Assembly (NCBI GenBank): GCA_900544445.1
Contig: UQVK01000010.1
Coordinates: forward strand, 1 to 64,000
Direction: 5' to 3'
Length of the DNA: 64,000 nt
Source: an uncultured Lachnospiraceae bacterium
GTDB lineage: Bacteria > Bacillota > Clostridia > Lachnospirales > Lachnospiraceae
The translations under genes were made by a program, and so were the position numbers. Positions 40,531 to 49,749 of this stretch are shown here, piece after piece; position 1 is the first letter of the stretch; the number at the start of each line of letters is the position of its first letter. The notes beneath the pieces were generated by a model, which did not search any database, had not been told where the DNA came from, and worked only from the letters and a program-made list of their open reading frames with translations.

Positions 40531-40653
40531 CGTATTCTCCTTTTTCTGAATGACTGTATTCGCTCAAAGCGGCTGCCGCACCTGTTCCGTGGAGGTGCTG
40601 CGTTCCTGTATAGCCGCTCAATTCCTAGTAAACCACTTCGTTTTACTGAAGTA

Positions 40654-40682
40654 ACTATACCATTGCCCCCGCGTTCTGTCAA
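40654..40682 (-). promoter_or_regulatory. nifS operon promoter with overlapping dyad
   Basis: Minus strand: TTGACA (40677-40682), 17 bp, TATAGT (40654-40659). Immediately downstream is AGTAAAAC-gaagtg-GTTTACT, an inverted repeat at the start site that could bind an Rrf2/IscR-type repressor. The regulator identity is inference. Confidence 0.75.
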
Positions 40683-40730
40683 CTGCCGCCGCCGCATATA
40701 TTTACCAAAAGAGCATTCTGGGTGACATTC

Positions 40731-42137
40731 ATGCTGCATTCTCATAGAAAGGACCGTATCCCGGTCTGTCCTTCCCCTCTGCTTCGGAGGCTGAAAAATC
40801 CATTCATCGCCGGCACTCTGGTCTTAACCGTCACAGGGCTTGTCAGCCGTCTGGTCGGTTTTTTTTACCGCATCTTTCTCTCTCGCCTGTTTGGGGAAGA
40901 AAATATCGGCATCTATCAGCTCATCAGCCCGGTGATGTCGCTGGTTTTCTCCTTCAGCGCCGCAGGGCTTCAGAATGCGATTTCCAAATTTGCAGCGGGA
41001 AAGGAAACCTCCCATGACGGCCGGGCCGGCGTCCGGGTGCTTTTTGTAGGGCTTTTGTTTTCCCTGCCCTCTTCCCTTTTTTGCACGGCAGTCATTTTCT
41101 CCGGGTCCGACTTTATCGCGGAACGGCTTCTTTTTGAGCCCCGCTGCGCGCCTCTGCTGCGCATCGCCGCCCTCTCCTTCCCTTTCTCCGCCGTCCATTC
41201 CTGTATTAACGGCTATTTTTACGGCCTCCGCAAAGCCTCCGTTCCCGCATCGGCACAGCTCATGGAACAATTTGTGCGGGTGGGAAGCGTCTACCTGATC
41301 TCCCTGGCCGCCCTACAAAGCGGCCGGGAGCTGTCCGTTTCCGTTGCGGCAGCCGGCATGGTCATCGGAGAAATGGCCTCCATGCTTCTGACCATCTGTG
41401 CGGTCCGCATCCATCTTTCCAGGCTCTCCCCTTTACGGAGCAAAGGGCTTTCTGCGTCCGAGCCGCTGCCCTCCTGGAAAAAGCAGCTTTCCTCCCTGGC
41501 CGGGCAGATGCTCTCCTTTTCCGCTCCCCTGTGTTTGAACCGGCTGTGCATCAACATTCTCCAGGCCATCGAAGCGGCCTGCATTCCCGCAAAGCTGCAG
41601 GTCTACGGCTATTCTGTCAGCGAATCCCTGAGCGTATACGGCGTTTTGACCGGAATGGCCCTTCCGCTGATCTTTTTTCCGGGAACCCTCACCAACTCCG
41701 TCTCCGTCCTCCTCATGCCCGCCATCTCCGAAGCGGATTCCGCCAACAATCAGCGCATGATCGGCCGCGCCGTCCGGAAGTGCATTCTCTACTGTCTCCT
41801 GCTGGGCGGCGCCTGCAGCTTTCTGTTCCTGTGCGCGGGTGAAATGATCGGAACCCTCATTTTTGACAGCCAGCTGGCCGGCCAGCTCATCGTGATGATG
41901 GGCTTCCTCTGCCCTTTCCTTTATATGAACACTACGCTCACCAGCATCCTCCACGGTCTCGGGAAAACCGGCTACTCCTTCGGTCTGAGCATGTCCAGCC
42001 TGCTTCTGCGCCTGCTCTTCGTCTTCCAGGCCATTCCCGTCTACGGCATAAAGGGCTATCTCATCGGTATGCTTCTGGGACAGCTGCTCACCACCGTATT
42101 CAGCCTCATCCCTCTGAAGCGATACTGCATGCCCTGA
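40731..42137 (+). CDS. SpoVB/MurJ-like polysaccharide flippase (MATE/MVF fold)
   Basis: A 468-residue membrane protein with about 12-14 helices. GLVSRLVGFFYRIFLSRLFG and GIYQLISPVMSLVFSFSAAGL at the N-terminus are the hallmark of SpoVB/YtgP-type exporters of lipid-linked cell-wall precursors. FFPGTLTNSVSVLLMPAISEA is the conserved central loop. ATG 40731 was chosen; GTG 40722 in the same frame is equally possible, and neither has a strong ribosome site. It is divergent from nifS. Confidence 0.85.
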   Translation: MLHSHRKDRIPVCPSPLLRRLKNPFIAGTLVLTVTGLVSRLVGFFYRIFLSRLFGEENIGIYQLISPVMSLVFSFSAAGLQNAISKFAAGKETSHDGRAGVRVLFVGLLFSLPSSLFCTAVIFSGSDFIAERLLFEPRCAPLLRIAALSFPFSAVHSCINGYFYGLRKASVPASAQLMEQFVRVGSVYLISLAALQSGRELSVSVAAAGMVIGEMASMLLTICAVRIHLSRLSPLRSKGLSASEPLPSWKKQLSSLAGQMLSFSAPLCLNRLCINILQAIEAACIPAKLQVYGYSVSESLSVYGVLTGMALPLIFFPGTLTNSVSVLLMPAISEADSANNQRMIGRAVRKCILYCLLLGGACSFLFLCAGEMIGTLIFDSQLAGQLIVMMGFLCPFLYMNTTLTSILHGLGKTGYSFGLSMSSLLLRLLFVFQAIPVYGIKGYLIGMLLGQLLTTVFSLIPLKRYCMP

Positions 42138-42189
42138 CAGGAAAGCGGATTTCCTCACGGATCCACAGAACCACAGAATAAGTCCGCCC

Positions 42190-42218
42190 TTGCAACCTCC
42201 GTTTTTCTATATTATAAT
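42190..42218 (+). promoter_or_regulatory. Promoter of the DAHP synthase gene
   Basis: TTGCAA (42190-42195), 17 bp, TATAAT (42213-42218). It leaves a leader of about 105 bases before the ATG at 42330, with no obvious terminator in it. Confidence 0.7.
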
Positions 42219-42329
42219 GAACGCGGCCCTTTTGCAGGCATTGAGGCTGCAGAACAGAGATTTTTCAAATACCCTTAGTACGGTATACAGTTATATGCTG
42301 TTCCGTTTACAGATGAGGAGATCAAGAAT

Positions 42330-43358
42330 ATGAGTTTTGAATTTATCAGAAAGCTTCCCACACCGGAAGAAATCAGAAGAGACTATGCCGTCCCGGAGCG
42401 GATTGCCCGGCTGAAGGAGGAACGCGACCGGGAAATCCGTGACGTTTTCATGGGAAAGAGCAACAAATTTCTCGTCATCATCGGCCCATGCTCGGCGGAT
42501 AATGAGGATGCCGTCTGCGATTATGTTTCCAGGCTCGCCCGCGTCAACGAGAAGGTGAAGGACAGGCTGATCCTGATTCCCCGGGTTTACACCAACAAGC
42601 CCCGCACCACCGGGGACGGCTATAAAGGGCTGGTGCATCAGCCCGATCCGGAAAAGAAACCCGACTTCCTTCAGGGGCTCATCGCCATGCGCAAGATGCA
42701 CATCCGCACAGTGGAAGAATCCGGCCTCACATCTGCAGACGAAATGCTGTATCCGGAAAACTGGAGATACGTTTCCGACATTCTTTCCTACGTGGCAATC
42801 GGAGCCCGTTCCGTGGAGGACCAGCTGCACCGGCTTGCAGCCAGCGGTTTTGACGTACCCGCCGGGATGAAAAATCCCACCAGCGGAGATTTTTCCGTCA
42901 TGCTCAATTCCGTCTATGCCGCACAGCATCCCCACTCCTTTATCTACCGGGGCTGGGAGGTCATCACCACGGGAAATGACCTGGCGCATACGGTTCTGCG
43001 CGGCGCCACCAACAAGCATGGAAGGAACATCCCCAACTATCATTATGAGGATCTGAACCTGCTTCTGAACCTGTATGGTGAAAGGGAGCTGAAGAATCCT
43101 GCCTGCATCATCGACGCCAACCACAGCAATTCGGACAAACAGCACAAACAGCAGATCCGTATCGTCAAGGAGGTCATGCACAGCAGGAAGCTGAACCACG
43201 ATATCCACACCCTGGTAAAGGGCGTCATGATCGAAAGCTACATCGAAGAAGGCTGCCAGAAGGTGGGCGGCGGCGTATACGGAAAATCCATCACCGATCC
43301 CTGTCTGTCCTGGGAGGATTCCGAACGCCTGATTTACGATATTGCGGAATACGAATAA
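42330..43358 (+). CDS. 3-deoxy-7-phosphoheptulonate synthase, class I (AroF/G/H type)
   Basis: First enzyme of the shikimate pathway, condensing PEP and erythrose-4-phosphate. It has 342 residues. Signatures: FLVIIGPCSADNEDAV, the PRVYTNKPRTTGDGYKGL substrate loop, IGARSVEDQLHR, KNPTSGDFSVMLN and IIDANHSNSDKQ with metal ligands. The N-terminal extension is short, as in AroF/G/H; which aromatic amino acid inhibits it cannot be read. The ATG has GAGGAG upstream. A leader promoter and a 3' terminator make it a single-gene unit. Confidence 0.95.
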   Translation: MSFEFIRKLPTPEEIRRDYAVPERIARLKEERDREIRDVFMGKSNKFLVIIGPCSADNEDAVCDYVSRLARVNEKVKDRLILIPRVYTNKPRTTGDGYKGLVHQPDPEKKPDFLQGLIAMRKMHIRTVEESGLTSADEMLYPENWRYVSDILSYVAIGARSVEDQLHRLAASGFDVPAGMKNPTSGDFSVMLNSVYAAQHPHSFIYRGWEVITTGNDLAHTVLRGATNKHGRNIPNYHYEDLNLLLNLYGERELKNPACIIDANHSNSDKQHKQQIRIVKEVMHSRKLNHDIHTLVKGVMIESYIEEGCQKVGGGVYGKSITDPCLSWEDSERLIYDIAEYE

Positions 43359-43390
43359 TATCCCAAAAAAGTCTGTCAGAAAACATTTCA

Positions 43391-43430
43391 GGGCCGGATG
43401 CAGCTCCTGTAAACTGCACCCGGCCCTTTT
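43391..43430 (+). terminator. Terminator of the DAHP synthase gene
   Basis: GGGCCGG-a-TGCAG pairs with CTGCA-cc-CGGCCC around a 10-nt loop and is followed by TTTT. Confidence 0.85.
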
Positions 43431-43464
43431 CATGCGGTCCGCTTTCCGGCCGTTCTTTTTCTGA

Positions 43465-44151
43465 TCAGCCCTTCCAGTCCCCGCTGATTCTCAGACCCGC
43501 CGTTTCTGTTACCGGCAGGGAAAAAAGAATGGATTTCGCCTTGCTCTCCATGCCGGCCTTTTCCATGATGGCCTTCATGATTTCATTCTTTTTCTCCGAC
43601 CTTGTCACGATGAAGGTCATTTCCTTCTCCTCGGCCAGCGTCACGCCGAGAAACTTTTCCGCCTTTTCCATTCCCGTTCCTCTGGCATGTACCACTGTAC
43701 CTCCCCCGGCTCCGGCTTCTCTTGCCGCGTCCATCACCAGATTATTATACCCGTAATTGGAAATCACTACGAGCAGTTCATATTCCGTATTCTTCAATTC
43801 CGATTCCTCCTCCTTCACATATTCCTGTCCGGCAAGAAGATACCGGAACGCCTTTCCCCCACCCACGCTGCTGACCGGGATGATAAAGGAAATACCCGTT
43901 CCCGGAACGTCAATATTCAGCTTCTGTTCCATCTGTTCCTTCACATGACGCCAGGATTCCTGTGTCACGACGGTAAAAATGACGATTTTCTCACGGCTTT
44001 CCATGCCGAAATAATCCAGCATCTCGCTGCTCGCCGTACCGGTTCCCAGCGTCAGCATCATTACCGGCAGATGCTCCGCCCGAAACAGGGAGGAAAACCG
44101 CTCCCCATGATTTCTTCCCGTTATGGTCACCATACAATATACACTGCTCAC
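43465..44151 (-). CDS. Tandem PII-like signalling protein
   Basis: A 228-residue protein made of two PII/GlnB-like repeats: residues ~1-105 (KIVIFTVVTQESWRHVKEQM, ISFIIPVSSVGGG) and ~110-220 (YELLVVISNYGYNNLVMDAA, GGGTVVHARGTGMEKAE). The second copy keeps the GGGTVVHARG loop typical of PII-like proteins linked to DUF1538. The start is GTG 44151 after GGGAG. It lies 38 bp downstream of the DUF1538 transporter gene and is probably cotranscribed, acting as its regulator. The bound ligand is unknown. Confidence 0.8.
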   Translation of the reverse strand: MSSVYCMVTITGRNHGERFSSLFRAEHLPVMMLTLGTGTASSEMLDYFGMESREKIVIFTVVTQESWRHVKEQMEQKLNIDVPGTGISFIIPVSSVGGGKAFRYLLAGQEYVKEEESELKNTEYELLVVISNYGYNNLVMDAAREAGAGGGTVVHARGTGMEKAEKFLGVTLAEEKEMTFIVTRSEKKNEIMKAIMEKAGMESKAKSILFSLPVTETAGLRISGDWKG

Positions 44152-44189
44152 ACATTGCTCCCATCCGCGCTGTCGCGCTGCTGGCCATC

Positions 44190-45725
44190 CTACAGTTCAA
44201 TAATCTCCATATCTCCCATTCCATCAAAGGCAGATACATAAGCTTCCTGCTCTTCCTTCTCCACTTTGGCCGCTCTCATCCGGAACACCAGGCCGAGAAT
44301 CTGAATGGTGATCAGCGGCGTCATCGCCACCATCGCCACAACGCCGAACGCATCCGTAATAATATTTCCGCCCACAGCCGAACAGGCTCCCATGGCAAAG
44401 GGCAAAAGGAAGGTGGCCGTCATCGGTCCGGAAGCCACACCGCCGGAGTCAAACGCGATTGCGGTAAAAATCTTTGGCACAAAAAACGACAGACCGAGCG
44501 CGATCGCATAGCCGGGAATGATGAACCAGAAAATGGAAAGCCCCGTCAGCACCCGGATCATGGCAAGCCCAAGAGAAACCGAGACGCCAATGGAAAGGCT
44601 TAATCCCATCGCCCCTGCGGAAATCGCGCCGTCCGTGATTTCTTCCACCTGCCTGGTGAGCACGAATACGGCGGGCTCCGCACGCACAATGAAATAACCG
44701 ATCAGCATTCCGATGGGAACAATGATCCACCGATAGGGCAGCGCCGCAAGCACCTGCCCCAGATAATTACCGGCCGGGCTGAAGCCCACATTCACACCGG
44801 TCAAAAACAGCACCAGCCCCACATAGGTGTAAGCCAGTCCGATTCCGATTTTAATCAGGCTCCTTCCCGGAACAAGCCGGAAAATCACCTGGAACAGGGC
44901 AAAAAACAGAACGATCGGCAGCAGGGAAATGGCCATCTCCTTCATGTATTCCGGAAGCTCCTCCAGAAAATAATGGCACAGCTCCACCGAATTGGAAAAT
45001 TCCGGCATGGCATCCGGCACGTATTCGTAGCTTTCCGGATGATAGATGAGTCCCAGAATCAGCACCGCCAGAATCGGGCCGATGGAACAGAGTGCCACCA
45101 GACCGAAGCTGTCGTCCGAAGCATGCCGGTCATTACGTATGGCCGCGATACCGACACCCAGCGCCATGATGAACGGAACCGTCATCGGCCCCGTCGTAAC
45201 ACCGCCGGAATCAAACGCCACGGCGAGAAAGCTGTCCGGCACAAAGAAAGCCAGTGCGAACACCACCAGATAAAAAACCACAAGCATGGGCGGCAGCGCA
45301 ATTCCAAAAAGCATACGCAGAAGCGCCACCACGAGGAATATGCCCACGCCGACCGCAACCGCTATAATCAGAATCAGATTTGGGACCGATGGAACCTGCT
45401 CCGCCAACACCTGCAGATCCGGTTCCGACACGGTGATGACAAAGCCGAGAACAAAGCCCATCAGGATCATGATCCACAGCTTTCTGGTCTTTGTCATACA
45501 GGTACCGACGCGCTCTCCCATCGGGGTCATGGACATCTCCACGCCAAGGGAAAAAAGAATCATCCCTACCATCAAAAACACTGCCCCCACCAGAAATGCC
45601 ATCAAAATCCCCGGCGATATCGGAGCGATGCTGAAACACAAAATCAGCACGATCCCGATGACCGGAAGCACGGCTTTCCCGGTTTCCGTTACTTTTTCCC
45701 TGAGAATAGTCTGAAATACCTTCAA
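44190..45725 (-). CDS. DUF1538 transporter with two homologous halves
   Basis: A 511-residue membrane protein with two tandem DUF1538 units of ~230 residues. The repeat is visible in paired motifs: ILFSLGVEMSMTPMGERVG against FLTGVNVGFSPAGNYLGQ, and AVAFDSGGVTTGPMTVPF against AIAFDSGGVASGPMTATF. DUF1538 proteins (UmpAB) have been reported as Na+/Li+/K+:H+ antiporters in Halomonas; that function is not certain here. The two internal FDSGG...GPMT loops look like substrate-binding hairpins. The start is probably TTG 45725. It is paired with a tandem PII protein. The region 45726-45873 shows AT-rich sequence only. Confidence 0.85.
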   Translation of the reverse strand: MKVFQTILREKVTETGKAVLPVIGIVLILCFSIAPISPGILMAFLVGAVFLMVGMILFSLGVEMSMTPMGERVGTCMTKTRKLWIMILMGFVLGFVITVSEPDLQVLAEQVPSVPNLILIIAVAVGVGIFLVVALLRMLFGIALPPMLVVFYLVVFALAFFVPDSFLAVAFDSGGVTTGPMTVPFIMALGVGIAAIRNDRHASDDSFGLVALCSIGPILAVLILGLIYHPESYEYVPDAMPEFSNSVELCHYFLEELPEYMKEMAISLLPIVLFFALFQVIFRLVPGRSLIKIGIGLAYTYVGLVLFLTGVNVGFSPAGNYLGQVLAALPYRWIIVPIGMLIGYFIVRAEPAVFVLTRQVEEITDGAISAGAMGLSLSIGVSVSLGLAMIRVLTGLSIFWFIIPGYAIALGLSFFVPKIFTAIAFDSGGVASGPMTATFLLPFAMGACSAVGGNIITDAFGVVAMVAMTPLITIQILGLVFRMRAAKVEKEEQEAYVSAFDGMGDMEIIEL

Positions 45726-45873
45726 ATGTCCACTGCCTTTCTGCTGGTGCCCGGCCGAACGGCCGCAATGACGTTTACCATGAAATGAAAAGAACTTTTT
45801 CTTAGTATAACATTAAATGAATAAAATCAAAAGGAAAAATCTGAAATTTAATATTTTTTTTGCAAAATGATGC

Positions 45874-46485
45874 TCAAATCTGAAAAAGCAGAAACATTTG
45901 ACCCAAAACCGAAGGATTCACATATCCCTCCAGAGCACACCCGCCAAGAAGTGCACAAAGAATCAAAAAAAGCATTCCTCCATCGACAGAAAACCGGCCG
46001 GTCTTTCCTCCTCTTTTCAATCCAGAGGAAATGCACCAGCCACACAACAGCCAGAAGGCAGGGACAAGAAGAAAGGCCTGAGGAAGGATTCCCCCCACGA
46101 ACAGCACCACCCCCCGGATTCCATATCTGAGTGAAAGCACAGAAAGCAGCGTCCCCGCGCAGAAGCCGCTCCAAAGAAGGAAAAGACATACCGCGATGCC
46201 TCCCGCTCCCGCCGCTGAGGCAAGCACAAGAAGTCCCGCAGGGAGCAGTCTCTGTCTCAGGCTGTAGAGCATAAGCCGCTGCCTGTTGATTTCAAGAGCG
46301 CCGATTCCTTCCAGACTATCATGATTCAGGAAAGCGGTATTCTGAACCAGCCCCTCCTGTCCGATAAACACAAGAGAAAGACCAGCCAGAAAACCGGCAA
46401 GAAAAACCATGGCTGCACGCCGGCTGAACCTGGACTGGCCCCATGCCCTTAATGCCATTTTCCCGCAATACTCCCACACCCGCAT
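45874..46485 (-). CDS. spoIIM: Stage II sporulation protein M homologue
   Basis: A 203-residue membrane protein with five or six helices. The central segment LFLLWSGFCAGTLLSVLSLRYGIRGVVLFVGGILPQAFLLVPAFW is the DUF95/SpoIIM core (shown in pieces of the same helix pair). In sporulating Firmicutes SpoIIM, with SpoIID and SpoIIP, drives engulfment of the forespore. ATG 46485 lies after a GGGCGGAGG stretch. It is not adjacent to other spo genes here. Confidence 0.8.
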   Translation of the reverse strand: MRVWEYCGKMALRAWGQSRFSRRAAMVFLAGFLAGLSLVFIGQEGLVQNTAFLNHDSLEGIGALEINRQRLMLYSLRQRLLPAGLLVLASAAGAGGIAVCLFLLWSGFCAGTLLSVLSLRYGIRGVVLFVGGILPQAFLLVPAFWLLCGWCISSGLKRGGKTGRFSVDGGMLFLILCALLGGCALEGYVNPSVLGQMFLLFQI

Positions 46486-46575
46486 CGCCTCCGCCCTTTT
46501 CGCGCCCTAAACCGCTTTTTCTCAATTATATGCGGGCGGAGGCGAATGCTATGCCACCCGGCCCCTTCCTGCGCT

Positions 46576-47118
46576 TCAGTCCTTTCCGAACTTCGCCCGA
46601 TAGCTCATAACCGCGGCAATGGTTTTGGAGTCCTCGATCTCTCCCGACAGGATTTTGTCGCACAGCTCCTGCACGGTATAGGCTTCCACATTGATAAATT
46701 CATCTTCGTCCAGATGCTGGTGTCCCCGGGACAGATCCGTTGCGAGATAGATATCGATCTTTTCATTGCAGAAGGCTACTGTGGTACGCACTGTAATCAG
46801 CCACTCCAGATTTCCCGCCACATAACCGGTTTCCTCTTCCAGTTCCCTCGCTGCCGCCTCCCGGGTCGGTTCGTTCGCCCCGTTCAGCCCTCCTGCCGGA
46901 ATCTCCAGCGTATATCTGTCCAGGGCGTTTCTGTACTGCCGGACCATCAGAAGCTTTCCGTCTTCCCTGACAGGAACAACAGCTGCCGCCCCCTGATGCT
47001 TAATGAAATCCCATTTCACGATATTTCCGTTCGGGACCCGTATGGTATCCTTGTAGAAGTCCACAATCGCGCCTTTATAAACAAGCTCTCTTTTCAGTCT
47101 CTTAAATTCTTCTGCCAT
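46576..47118 (-). CDS. NUDIX hydrolase, ADP-ribose pyrophosphatase type
   Basis: A 180-residue NUDIX enzyme. The Nudix box is GGLNGANEPTREAAARELEEETGY (positions ~84-107; catalytic glutamates in REL-EEE-TGY). KWDFIKHQGAAAVVPV upstream and the C-terminal helices fit NudF-like ADP-ribose pyrophosphatases. The ATG at 47118 follows GGAGAAGGA; an upstream extension reads through the rny terminator and is spurious. Confidence 0.9.
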   Translation of the reverse strand: MAEEFKRLKRELVYKGAIVDFYKDTIRVPNGNIVKWDFIKHQGAAAVVPVREDGKLLMVRQYRNALDRYTLEIPAGGLNGANEPTREAAARELEEETGYVAGNLEWLITVRTTVAFCNEKIDIYLATDLSRGHQHLDEDEFINVEAYTVQELCDKILSGEIEDSKTIAAVMSYRAKFGKD

Positions 47119-47157
47119 TTCCTTCTCCTCCTCTTTTCCAAAGGCTTTTTTTGTATA

Positions 47158-47195
47158 TAAAAAGCCCTGCAGGCACCGCCCGCAGAGCTTTTTAA
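47158..47195 (-). terminator. Terminator of rny
   Basis: AAAAAGC-t-CTGC pairs with GCAG-g-GCTTTTT around a GC-rich loop, 18 bp after the rny stop on the minus strand. Confidence 0.8.
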
Positions 47196-47212
47196 TCACT
47201 TTTTATGACTTA

Positions 47213-48760
47213 CTATTTTGCATAATCCGAAACACGGCTCTCTCTGATAACATTGACCTTGATCTGTCCGGGATATTCCAGATCGGCTTCAATCGCCTTC
47301 GAAATATCACGCGCCATCAGAACCATATCCGCATCTGACACCTGTTCAGGAATTACCATGACACGAATCTCTCTGCCCGCCTGAATGGCATAAGATTTAT
47401 CCACACCTTTGAAATTGTTTGCGATCTCTTCCAGCTGCGTCAGCCTGCTGGTATAGGTTTCCAGCGTTTCCCTTCTCGCTCCGGGCCGCGCCGCCGAAAT
47501 CGTATCGGCCGCCTGCACGATGCAGGAAATGAGGGAAGTCGGCTCCGCATCGCCGTGATGGGATTCCACCGCGTTAATAACCACAGCAGACTCCTTATAC
47601 TTTTTACAAAGTTCAACGCCAAGCTGAATGTGGGATCCTTCCATCTCGTGATCCACAGCCTTACCGATATCATGCAGCAGGCCGGCACGCTTCGCCATCC
47701 TTACATCCAGACCCAGCTCGCTTGCCAGAAGCCCCGACAGCTGAGCCACTTCTATGGAATGCTTCAGAGCATTCTGTCCATAACTCGTCCTGAACTTCAA
47801 CTTTCCGAGTAACTTTACGAGTTCCGAATGAACACCGTGCACACCCACTTCCAGCAGCGCGGCTTCCCCTTCCTCTTTAATCATTACTTCGACTTCCTTC
47901 TGCGCCTTCTCCACCATTTCTTCGATTCTCGCAGGATGAATGCGTCCATCCACGATCAGCTTCTCAAGCGCAATCCTTGCGACTTCCCTTCTGATCGGAT
48001 CGAAGGAAGACAAAATCACCGCTTCCGGCGTATCGTCGATAATCAGATCCACACCGGTCAGCGTTTCCAGCGTTCTGATATTGCGGCCTTCACGTCCAAT
48101 AATTCTTCCCTTCATTTCATCATTGGGAAGCTGGACAACGGATATGGTGGCTTCCGCCACATGGTCGGCTGCGCATCTCTGAATAGCCGTCACCACATAC
48201 TCTCTTGCCTTCTTATCCGCTTCTTCCTTGGCTCTGGCCTCCATATCCTTAATCATTACGGCCGATTCATGCTTTACTTCATCTTCAACAATTTTCAACA
48301 GGTAATCTTTTGCCTGTTCGGAGGTTAAACCTGAGATTCGTTCCAGTTCCTGTATTCTCTGCTCATTCAGCTTCGCAATCTCTGATCTCTGCTTCGCCAG
48401 CTCTCCTTCCCGGGCCGAAAGCACGGATTCCTTCTTCTCAAGGGCATCCGCCTTCTTGTCCACGTTTTCCTCCTTCTGCTGGACCCGCCTCTCAAAACGC
48501 TGCACCTCTGCTCTGCGTTCCTTGATCTCCTTATCCAGTTCGTTCTTGGCACGAATGGATTCTTCCTTTACCTCCAGCAGACCTTCCCGCTTCTTGGCCT
48601 CAGCTGACTTCAAAGCGTCGTCAATAATCTCCCTGGCTTTTTCCTCAGCGTTTCCGATCTTCGTTTCCGTTTCTTTTTTCCTGTATGCAGAAGTCACCAC
48701 GAAAGTTACCGGCACAGAAATTACCAGCGTGACTGCTACCGCTATCACACAATAAAGCAT
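47213..48760 (-). CDS. rny: Ribonuclease Y
   Basis: A 515-residue membrane-anchored endoribonuclease that initiates mRNA turnover in Firmicutes. An N-terminal transmembrane helix ([20 protein letters not shown]) is followed by a long coiled coil (residues ~28-200), a KH domain ([26 protein letters not shown]) and the HD domain with metal ligands in [20 protein letters not shown]. The length is typical. I prefer ATG 48760; a GTG four codons upstream overlaps the AAGGAGG site. The intergenic 48761-48923 upstream is AT-rich and probably contains the promoter. Confidence 0.95.
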   Translation of the reverse strand: MLYCVIAVAVTLVISVPVTFVVTSAYRKKETETKIGNAEEKAREIIDDALKSAEAKKREGLLEVKEESIRAKNELDKEIKERRAEVQRFERRVQQKEENVDKKADALEKKESVLSAREGELAKQRSEIAKLNEQRIQELERISGLTSEQAKDYLLKIVEDEVKHESAVMIKDMEARAKEEADKKAREYVVTAIQRCAADHVAEATISVVQLPNDEMKGRIIGREGRNIRTLETLTGVDLIIDDTPEAVILSSFDPIRREVARIALEKLIVDGRIHPARIEEMVEKAQKEVEVMIKEEGEAALLEVGVHGVHSELVKLLGKLKFRTSYGQNALKHSIEVAQLSGLLASELGLDVRMAKRAGLLHDIGKAVDHEMEGSHIQLGVELCKKYKESAVVINAVESHHGDAEPTSLISCIVQAADTISAARPGARRETLETYTSRLTQLEEIANNFKGVDKSYAIQAGREIRVMVIPEQVSDADMVLMARDISKAIEADLEYPGQIKVNVIRESRVSDYAK

Positions 48761-48923
48761 AGACAGGAGCACCTCCTTATTTAATTTTCATTGTACGAAT
48801 ATCTGTTATAGAATGTATGTACACACAAACATTCTTATAATCGATTACAACACTACAATTTTAATAAATAACAGGTACTATGTCAAGTCCAAAAGCATAT
48901 TTTCGTTTTTCTTCGTAGCCTAT

Positions 48924-49070
48924 GCGTTACTGTTCAGGCCAGTGCCGGTCACTTGCTGACCGGCACGTAAGAAAGACGTTTCGGCCTGAATCCGACCCGT
49001 CCATCGCCGCAGGCGATCTGAAATGACGGGCCGGGTTGTTGTTCGCTGGCCTGCCAGTGAACAGCAACGC
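48924..49070 (+). repeat. Palindromic GTTACT-family repeat, copy 3 (147 bp)
   Basis: Outer arms GCGTTACTGTTCA and TGAACAGCAACGC pair across 147 bp, with GGCCAG/CTGGCC inside. The interior holds GTGCCGGTCA-cttgc-TGACCGGCAC and a branched GACCCGTC...GACGGG(CC) arm with ATCGCC-gca-GGCGAT. The start GTTACTGTTCAGGCCAG matches copies 1 and 2. It fills the gap between the 3' end of recX and the rny promoter region. Confidence 0.8.
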
Positions 49071-49107
49071 TTATGCACAAAAATGGAACCTGTTTCCCGC
49101 ATTCCGC

Positions 49108-49731
49108 CTATATGTCATCAAAGCAGCCGTTCATCGCCTTGCGTATTCCTTCTGCTGAAAATCCCTTTCGGAACAGAAAAGCCTGCATCTTTCTTCTCTC
49201 TGAATAATCCGCTTCCTCCGGCCTGAAATGCTTCTTTTCCAGAAGGCTGCCGATCAGCGCAGCCTCATCCTGTCTGCCGTCCTTCTCCTGTACCAGAGAA
49301 ACGGCCTCCTCGATCAGACTGCGGTCTACCCCCTTCCTGAGCAGCTCTTCTTCAATCCTCCTGAGGCCCTTCTTCTCAATCTGATCCTCCACGTAGCTTC
49401 TGGCATAAGCCGCATCGTCCACATAGCCATAGGATTCCACATAAGAAAGCGCCTCTTCGATCACGGCCTCCGGATATTTTCCCGCCCGCAGCTTATCCAT
49501 CAGCTGCCTTCTGGTATAGCTCCGGCTCTTTAAAAGATTCATGCAGCGAAGCTTCGCCCGTTTGGGAAGAAGCGTCTGCATGATTTCCGCAAACGCTTCT
49601 TCAGAAAGTTCTCCGCCTTCCCGGATCCGGTATCTGGAAAGTTCGCCCTTATACAGGGTAAACACGCACTCTCCGTCAATGGCGACCACATATTTCGTTC
49701 TGCCCTCCGGCACAATGCTGGTAACCGTCAT
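49108..49731 (-). CDS. recX: Regulatory protein RecX
   Basis: A 207-residue modulator of RecA filaments. The three-helix RecX repeats are visible, including LLKSRSYTRRQLMDKLRAGKYPEAV, YGYVDDAAYARSYVEDQ and RRIEEELLRKGVDRSLIEEA. Length is normal. ATG 49731 is eight bases after GGAG; GTG 49737 is also in frame. The gene lies 18 bp downstream of recA and is cotranscribed, the usual arrangement. Confidence 0.92.
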   Translation of the reverse strand: MTVTSIVPEGRTKYVVAIDGECVFTLYKGELSRYRIREGGELSEEAFAEIMQTLLPKRAKLRCMNLLKSRSYTRRQLMDKLRAGKYPEAVIEEALSYVESYGYVDDAAYARSYVEDQIEKKGLRRIEEELLRKGVDRSLIEEAVSLVQEKDGRQDEAALIGSLLEKKHFRPEEADYSERRKMQAFLFRKGFSAEGIRKAMNGCFDDI

Positions 49732-49749
49732 CTGCACTTCTCCTGCCGC

